The translations under genes and the position numbers were made by a program. Positions 18,579-22,983 of a stretch of 22,983 nt of DNA are shown here, piece by piece. Each line of letters opens with the position of its first letter. The first letter of the stretch is position 1. The notes under the pieces are model-generated. The model searched no databases. It was not told where the DNA came from and saw nothing but the letters and a program-made list of their open reading frames with translations. Source of the DNA: Pseudomonadota bacterium (GTDB lineage Bacteria; Pseudomonadota; Gammaproteobacteria; Acidiferrobacterales; UBA6901); the NCBI GenBank assembly GCA_021785795.1, contig JAJYEK010000050.1, forward strand, positions 1 through 22,983, in the 5' to 3' direction.

Positions 18579-19705
18579 ATGCCAGCACCCACGTGCTGCT
18601 GGTATCTGCCCAGGCTGCTCCGAATCTGCTCGCCGCGCTCGACCCTGAGCTAAAGCCTGATGAGGTGGTATTGATGGTCACGCACAAGATGCGCGACCGC
18701 GCCGATGCGCTGGAAGCGGTACTACGAGAGTCGGGCGTCAAGGTTGCCCTCGTTGTGTTGGACGATGAGCACGATTTCTCCAAACTGGAGGGTACATTGC
18801 TCGAGCTTGCCAGCAGTCGAGAAGGTCAGGCCATTGCGCTCAACGTTACCGGCGGCACCAAGCTCATGGCCCTTGCCGCACAGTCGGTTGCTCAAGCGGC
18901 AGGTTGGTCCGTCTTCTATGTCGACGTCGATACTGATGAGGTAATTTGGTTGGGTAAGGAGTCCCACCGCAGGAAGCTGTCGGAATACCTCCGTTTGCGG
19001 CATTACCTGCGTGGGTATGGTTTCACTATAGAAGGGGAAATCCAATGTCCGCAACCGGAGCGACGGCATGCGGATCTTCTGCAAACGCTTGTCATGCAAG
19101 TCGGAAGCCTTGAGCAGCCGCTTAGCCAACTCAACTGGCTGGGGCAGGAATCTGAAGGCAAGAAAACGCTTCAAGTCAAACTTTCTGCCGAGCAATTGGA
19201 TAGCCGTGGGTTGGAAGCGCTCCTGCGATACTTCAAAGAAGCTGAGGTCCTTAGCGTAGCGGGAGACACGCTGAAGTTTGCCAGCGAGGAGGACCGAGAC
19301 TTCGCCAAGGGCGGGTGGCTTGAGCGGTACGTATTCAAGGTACTTAGTGATTCTGCTGGTGAGCTTGCGATTCGCGATAAGGCTGCCAATCTGGTAGTGA
19401 TGGATAGGGAAGGGGTAAAGAATGAGCTTGATGCCGCGTTTATGGCACGTAATCGTCTCTTCGTCGTCGAATGCAAGACGGCCCGAATGGATAAACCCGA
19501 GGCGCCCAAGGCGAACGACACCCTGTTCAAGCTTTCTGAAATCTGCAGACGAGTTGGGGGGCTGGGGGCACGCGGAATGCTGGCAAGTTACCGCCGATTG
19601 AGAGACCAGGAAAGATGCCTCGCTAAAGCCTTGGACATCGAGGTGGTGTGCGGTGTTGATCTTGCGCGTCTCGATGAACGCCTCAGGCGCTGGGTGAGGT
19701 CCTGA
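18572..19705 (+). CDS. can2: Can2/Card1-type CARF nuclease (DUF1887)
   Basis: The 377-residue effector has an N-terminal CARF domain with THVLLVSAQAAPNLLAAL and the ligand-loop NVTGGTKLMALAAQ (91-104). The C-terminal PD-(D/E)XK nuclease has GGWLERYVFKVL, D287 (ELDAAF) and E300-C-K302 (VVECKTAR). Card1/Can2 proteins bind cyclic tetra-adenylate and cut DNA and/or RNA. ATG 18572 lies inside csx16, overlapping its stop by 7 bases. The frame is open back to 18440, but that part is antisense-like filler over csx16. This is the last gene of the interference cluster. Confidence 0.9.
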   Translation: MLNASTHVLLVSAQAAPNLLAALDPELKPDEVVLMVTHKMRDRADALEAVLRESGVKVALVVLDDEHDFSKLEGTLLELASSREGQAIALNVTGGTKLMALAAQSVAQAAGWSVFYVDVDTDEVIWLGKESHRRKLSEYLRLRHYLRGYGFTIEGEIQCPQPERRHADLLQTLVMQVGSLEQPLSQLNWLGQESEGKKTLQVKLSAEQLDSRGLEALLRYFKEAEVLSVAGDTLKFASEEDRDFAKGGWLERYVFKVLSDSAGELAIRDKAANLVVMDREGVKNELDAAFMARNRLFVVECKTARMDKPEAPKANDTLFKLSEICRRVGGLGARGMLASYRRLRDQERCLAKALDIEVVCGVDLARLDERLRRWVRS

Positions 19706-20211
19706 GGGTCTCGGTAAGCGGAAATTCGACCACATCCATTCCGGAGTCGTGGCGTATCGGTGATAACCAGCGCCTTATCGTTATCCTACGCGGCACCAGA
19801 ATATTTCTTGACTTTGGCAAGCGCCGCATTGTGGTGATCAGAGCCCATGAGCTGGTGACAATAGTGGTGGCTACCTGGTTGGTGTCTCGCAGGCGAAATC
19901 AGTAGGGGCGTTCGCAATCGCGTCGTCCCGACCGCGATATTGTCATCGATCAGTACGGTCTGCTACCCGGACGAGTGACACAGTACCTCGTGGGATTGTG
20001 CGACGAGCTTTTCGTTGTCGGCCGCAGGCGGCGCGGTCCGGCTATCACTTTCTGCGGGGGTGACGGTGCAAATATTCAGGAGCATCTTTTCATCATTTAC
20101 ACTGGCAGGCGTTACCACGACAAGCTTGCCAACCCCGCGCCGGTGTTGGTATGGGAGTCTAATATTGCCGATCTGGTTCCCCTGCGAGGGATGACCCAAG
20201 AGGAGCAAGTT
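19706..20211 (+). other. Gap between can2 and cas2, with a coding-like frame in phase with cas2
   Basis: In the cas2 reading frame, the DNA is open from 19678 to 19902, has a single TAG at 19903-19905, and is then open again into cas2. The second piece (for example DQYGLLPGRVTQYLVGLCDE and later GGDGANIQEHLFIIYTGRRY) looks protein-like but matches no family I know. GTG 19975 and ATG 20191 are possible earlier starts. It may be a decayed gene, a cas2 N-terminal extension or the leader of the adaptation operon. No promoter was identified with confidence. Confidence 0.4.
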
Positions 20212-20496
20212 TTGACAGACCGGGACCTTTACATCGCCGCCTACGACATTGCGAGCGTACGCCGCCTGAGGGCGGCCCTCGGCTGTCTCAAGGGGTATGC
20301 GATCGGCGGCCAGAAGTCGGTCTTTGAGTGTTTCCTCACTGCATCCGAACGTCGCACCCTTCTCGAGAAGATGGGGGCCATCGTGAATCCGGAGGAGGAC
20401 CGATTTTTGCTCATTCGGCTCGATCCGCGCTCGCGAGTGCGTGTTCTCGGCATCGGCGTCGAGCCGCAGGATCCGCCCTTCTTCTATCACGGCTGA
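20212..20496 (+). CDS. cas2: CRISPR integrase subunit Cas2 (first copy)
   Basis: The 94-residue product begins LTDRDLYIAAYDIASVRRLR, with the Cas2 first strand and its Asp (AYDI), then GGQKSVFECFLTASERRTLL and a final strand RVRVLGIG. I chose TTG 20212 because GAGGAG sits 6 bases upstream and the resulting length is typical of Cas2. Starts at ATG 20191 or GTG 19975 would add 7 or 79 residues. It is 4 bases from cas1. Cas2 bridges Cas1 dimers during spacer integration. Confidence 0.87.
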   Translation: MTDRDLYIAAYDIASVRRLRAALGCLKGYAIGGQKSVFECFLTASERRTLLEKMGAIVNPEEDRFLLIRLDPRSRVRVLGIGVEPQDPPFFYHG

Positions 20497-20500
20497 TTCT

Positions 20501-21490
20501 ATGGGCACGCTTTATCTCGATAGGAAGGGGCTGGAAATACGAGCTGATGGCTCGGCACTAGCGCTCTACGAGCACGGCGCCCGCGTGCGTACCGTGCCAG
20601 CCGCACTCCTCGATCGCGTGGTGATCCGCGCCGAGACAGCCTTCACCAGTGGAGTGCTCGGGATGCTCGCCGAGGCGGGGGTGGCCATTACCGTGCTGGG
20701 TGGCCGGCAGGGACGCCGCGTCGCTCTCGTGATGGGCCGCGGACACAACGACGCCCGCATTCGGCTCGCGCAGTATGTCCGTTCTCAGGATGCAGCGTTC
20801 CGCCTGAGCTGGGCGTGCCGATTCATCGAGAAAAAGGTCGCCCATCAGATCGCATTTCTCGAGGCGGCGCTTGCCAGGCGTGCAGACCTGCGCAAGCCAC
20901 TCACCGACGCGCTTGCCACGCTGCGCAGCCTCCGTCTCCGCCTGGGCGGATCGAGGCCAGAGATTGCGGAGGCAGGTGTGCTGCGGGGGATCGAGGGCGC
21001 CGCTCAGGCGGCCTACTTCCGGGCCTATTGTGTGCTGTTCCCGGCTTCGCTCCACTTCGTGGGCCGCAACCGCCGCCCACCCCTCGATCCGGTTAATGCC
21101 TGTCTCTCGCTCGGCTATACGCTGACCCACGCCGAAGCGGTGCGTGTAGCTTATGCTGCCGGGCTTGACCCCTTGATCGGTTTTTACCATGAGACCGCCT
21201 TCGGCCGGGAGTCACTCGCCTGCGATCTCATTGAGCCGCTGCGGGCGGCGGTGGATGCCTGGGTCTGGGCGCTCTTCCGCAACCGGACGTTGCGCGAGGA
21301 GCATTTTAAGTCGGACCAGGGCGCTTGCCTCCTCGACAAAGTGGGCCGGGCGCACTTCTACGAACAGTTTGAGGGATTCCTGCATCCGGTAAGTCGTAGG
21401 CTGCGTCGCTATTGCCGGGTGCTGGTGCGTGCATTGCTCGACGGTATTGCTGCACCGGATGAACAGGGGTTCGGGGAAGAAGAGCCATGA
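20501..21490 (+). CDS. cas1: CRISPR integrase Cas1 (catalytic copy)
   Basis: The 329-residue protein has the N-terminal beta domain (LYLDRKGLEI, AGVAITVLGGRQGR) and a helical catalytic domain with E165 in LRGIEGAAQAAYF, H230 in GFYHETAFGRESLACDLIEPLR and D242/E245, the Glu-His-Asp/Glu metal site of active Cas1. DPVNACLSLGYTLTH is also conserved. The frame extends upstream to 20441 but that overlaps cas2. No strong ribosome site is seen, so coupling to cas2 is likely. The stop overlaps the next gene by 4 bases. It should integrate new spacers into the downstream array. Confidence 0.94.
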   Translation: MGTLYLDRKGLEIRADGSALALYEHGARVRTVPAALLDRVVIRAETAFTSGVLGMLAEAGVAITVLGGRQGRRVALVMGRGHNDARIRLAQYVRSQDAAFRLSWACRFIEKKVAHQIAFLEAALARRADLRKPLTDALATLRSLRLRLGGSRPEIAEAGVLRGIEGAAQAAYFRAYCVLFPASLHFVGRNRRPPLDPVNACLSLGYTLTHAEAVRVAYAAGLDPLIGFYHETAFGRESLACDLIEPLRAAVDAWVWALFRNRTLREEHFKSDQGACLLDKVGRAHFYEQFEGFLHPVSRRLRRYCRVLVRALLDGIAAPDEQGFGEEEP

Positions 21491-22401
21491 AGGCGCTGTA
21501 TCTCGACGGTCGTTCGCATGTGGAGGTCTTCCTCGATGGCCCAGCGCTTCGGGTGCGGACAGCAGGGCGGCCCGACGGGCGATACCCGCTGGCCCGCCTT
21601 GCCAGGATTGTGGCATGCGGGGCCGTGCGCTTTCAGCCGTACGTTCTACTCGCCTGTCTGCACTGTACGGTGCCAATCGTCATCCTCGACAACCAGGGCC
21701 GTTTCGTGCGGCTGTCATTTTCCGGCACGACGGGCAATGGACTGGCTCGCCACCTCGGGGAACTCGTTTGCTTGCCCCGCTACCGTTGTCGCTACGAGGC
21801 GTGGCGTCGGGCGACCGAGTCCGATGAGATGCGCCGGGTGGCCGGGCAGTATGGCGTGTCGGGGCATCCCTTGTCCCCTCGGCATTTGTGGCAGCGGATT
21901 TTCCGTATTCAATCGACATCGCGGAAAGTGCGCATTGGGCACGCCTACCGCACACTGCGGGGGCTGGCGATGGCGCACGCGGCCACCTGTTTTGCCCGGC
22001 TCGGAATGCCGCGCGATTCCGATCTCTGGAGTCCCGAGGAGTGGTGGATCCTGCGGGATTTCGTGGGGCTTCTCGAATGGAGCCATCCGTCCCTGGTAGG
22101 TATGCTGGTAGCCGGCGGCGAGACCATCGACCGTCGGGTCCTGACCTATCTCTTTGAGGCGCAATCTGCCGAGCGCGAGCAGCGCATTGACGCTTGGCGG
22201 CAAGCCTTGCTTCTTGCAATCCTGGGCATCCAAGTTGTCGCAGATCCTGACCGTGGGCAACGGAGTTCTGTTCCCCTCCCGTTTGTCCCTGGCGGACGAA
22301 TCCTCGACATCGGTGCTGGCCGGAAAAGAGGTACTCTGGTCAAAGAGAGAGCACGCCACTGCACAGCCTTCTGGCGCAGGGCGCCGGACCCGCATTCATG
22401 A
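21487..22401 (+). CDS. Second Cas1-like protein lacking the catalytic residues
   Basis: The 304-residue product starts KALYLDGRSHVEVFLDGPAL, with LARLARIVACGAVRFQPYVL and CTVPIVILDNQGRFVRLSFS, matching the neighbouring Cas1 beta domain strand by strand. In the helical domain, LRGLAMAHAATCF (A161) aligns with LRGIEGAAQAAYF of the active Cas1, replacing the catalytic Glu. GMLVAGGETIDRRVLTYLFE has V208 where the active copy has His, and no acidic residue at the third site. It overlaps cas1 and the second cas2 by 4 bases each. A structural or regulatory partner in a mixed Cas1-Cas2 complex is inferred. Confidence 0.8.
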   Translation: MKALYLDGRSHVEVFLDGPALRVRTAGRPDGRYPLARLARIVACGAVRFQPYVLLACLHCTVPIVILDNQGRFVRLSFSGTTGNGLARHLGELVCLPRYRCRYEAWRRATESDEMRRVAGQYGVSGHPLSPRHLWQRIFRIQSTSRKVRIGHAYRTLRGLAMAHAATCFARLGMPRDSDLWSPEEWWILRDFVGLLEWSHPSLVGMLVAGGETIDRRVLTYLFEAQSAEREQRIDAWRQALLLAILGIQVVADPDRGQRSSVPLPFVPGGRILDIGAGRKRGTLVKERARHCTAFWRRAPDPHS

Positions 22402-22784
22402 GTCATTCGGAATTGTGCCCTTGGCTCATTGTCTATGACATTGCGAACAGACGCAGGCTGGGTCGCGTGCACCGGTATCTCAGGCAACACGCCATCCCGG
22501 TACAATATTCAGTCTTCGTGCTGTATGGGAACGATCGGAAACTCAAGCACGTGCTCGAGGCCATCGAGGAACGCATCGATAGGGGCAAGGATGATGTGCG
22601 GGCCTATCACCTACCGCAGCGCTGCGAGCTTGTAATGCTCGGAACCCAGAACCTCCCACAGGGGATACTGCTGCCGACCCCGGGCCTCGCGAAACTCTTG
22701 CACGACGCGCTGATTCCGATCGGCACCGTCGCTACCGTGAAGGAATTCGGGTCCTCTGAAGAGGAGGTGATCGATGATACCTAA
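22398..22784 (+). CDS. cas2: Second Cas2 with acidic C-terminal extension
   Basis: The 128-residue product has the Cas2 ferredoxin-like core: LCPWLIVYDIANRRRLGRVH with the conserved Asp, RQHAIPVQYSVFVLYGNDRK, IDRGKDDVRAYHLP and the CELVMLG strand. About 35 extra residues follow and end in an acidic tail (GSSEEEVIDDT). It differs strongly from the first Cas2, so the pair is not a recent duplication. It is the last gene before the CRISPR leader and overlaps the second cas1-like gene. Confidence 0.88.
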   Translation: MSHSELCPWLIVYDIANRRRLGRVHRYLRQHAIPVQYSVFVLYGNDRKLKHVLEAIEERIDRGKDDVRAYHLPQRCELVMLGTQNLPQGILLPTPGLAKLLHDALIPIGTVATVKEFGSSEEEVIDDT

Positions 22785-22857
22785 CTTTGCCAGTGAGAAA
22801 AGGTCTGGCAAAGGGGTGCATAATATCTTGAATGTTGTGCAGAAATCGCTGTAAGCA
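22785..22857 (+). promoter_or_regulatory. CRISPR leader (short) with a hairpin
   Basis: The 73-bp AT-richer stretch separates cas2 from the first repeat. CTTTGCCAG (22785-22793) and CTGGCAAAG (22805-22813) form a perfect 9-bp inverted repeat with an 11-base loop starting right after the cas2 stop. There is no T-tract, so it is not a classical terminator. TGCATAAT at 22817-22824 could be an extended -10 for array transcription, but a good -35 at standard spacing is not clear. Confidence 0.55.
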
Positions 22858-22983
22858 GTTCGATGAGCAGACCTGATGAAGAAGGGATTACGACGAGCTT
22901 CACCCGTGCCTTGTGGTGATGGGAGGCGGTTCGATGAGCAGACCTGATGAAGAAGGGATTACGACGTGCGGGCGCTGGGATAT
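22858..22983 (+). CRISPR. CRISPR array, first two repeats (continues past the window edge)
   Basis: Two identical 37-nt repeats lie at 22858-22894 and 22929-22965. They begin GTTCGATGAGCAGACC and end AGGGATTACGAC. The first spacer is 34 nt (22895-22928), and 18 nt of the next spacer are present. Both spacers start with G, so a 38-nt repeat cannot be excluded. The repeat has no strong hairpin. Orientation is inferred from the leader-proximal cas genes. With 8-nt Cas6 processing the crRNA tag would be ATTACGAC. Confidence 0.93.

Noticed and set aside
19963..20508. Minus-strand open frame (181 codons) opposite cas2
   Set aside because: It is antisense to the clear Cas2 coding frame; its apparent quality comes from codon bias of the plus strand.
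22897..22983. Possible longer or second kind of repeat in the array
   Set aside because: Only two repeat copies fall inside the window, so degeneracy or a 38-nt unit cannot be judged.

Overview
This 23 kb window is bacterial chromosome or large-replicon DNA, fairly GC-rich, with dense genes, many 4-base ATGA overlaps and mostly recognisable Shine-Dalgarno sites. The gene families (YhcG nuclease, IS1182 transposase, NE0113-family CARF protein, Cmr effector, Csx16, Can2/Card1) fit a proteobacterium, probably gamma or beta. No rRNA, tRNA or housekeeping gene is present, so the taxon is an inference. The whole window reads as a defence island.

Region 1 (1-3915, + strand) is a restriction-like operon: the tail of an upstream protein, a YhcG/DUF1016 PD-(D/E)XK nuclease, and an 896-residue type III Res-like helicase-nuclease, with overlapping or nearly touching genes. 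Two near-identical 25-bp palindromes lie inside yhcG.

Region 2 (3916-7185) is accessory filler. It holds three small minus-strand ORFs (two encode membrane proteins), a truncated and frameshifted IS1182-family transposase, and a plus-strand cluster of a YbjN-like protein between two small hydrophobic proteins. One of those two is only 56 residues long.

Region 3 (7186-19705, + strand) is a complete type III-B CRISPR interference locus: cas6, an NE0113-family CARF protein (named csm6), a broken DUF2130 gene, cmr1, cmr2/cas10 (GGDD and N-terminal HD visible), cmr3, cmr4 (catalytic Asp visible), cmr5, cmr6, csx16 (predicted ring nuclease) and a Can2/Card1-type CARF nuclease. The expected logic is that target RNA binding by Cmr activates Cas10 to make cyclic oligoadenylate. 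The CARF proteins sense this signal, Can2 cuts nucleic acid, and Csx16 removes the signal.

Region 4 (19706-22983, + strand) is the adaptation module, and it is the most unusual part. The order is cas2, cas1, a second cas1-like gene, a second cas2, then a short leader and the first two 37-nt repeats of a CRISPR array that runs off the right edge. The first Cas1 keeps its Glu-His-Asp/Glu catalytic residues. The second has the Cas1 N-terminal fold signature but lacks all three at the aligned positions. The genes are translationally coupled, which suggests a mixed integrase of active and inactive Cas1 with two different Cas2 subunits.
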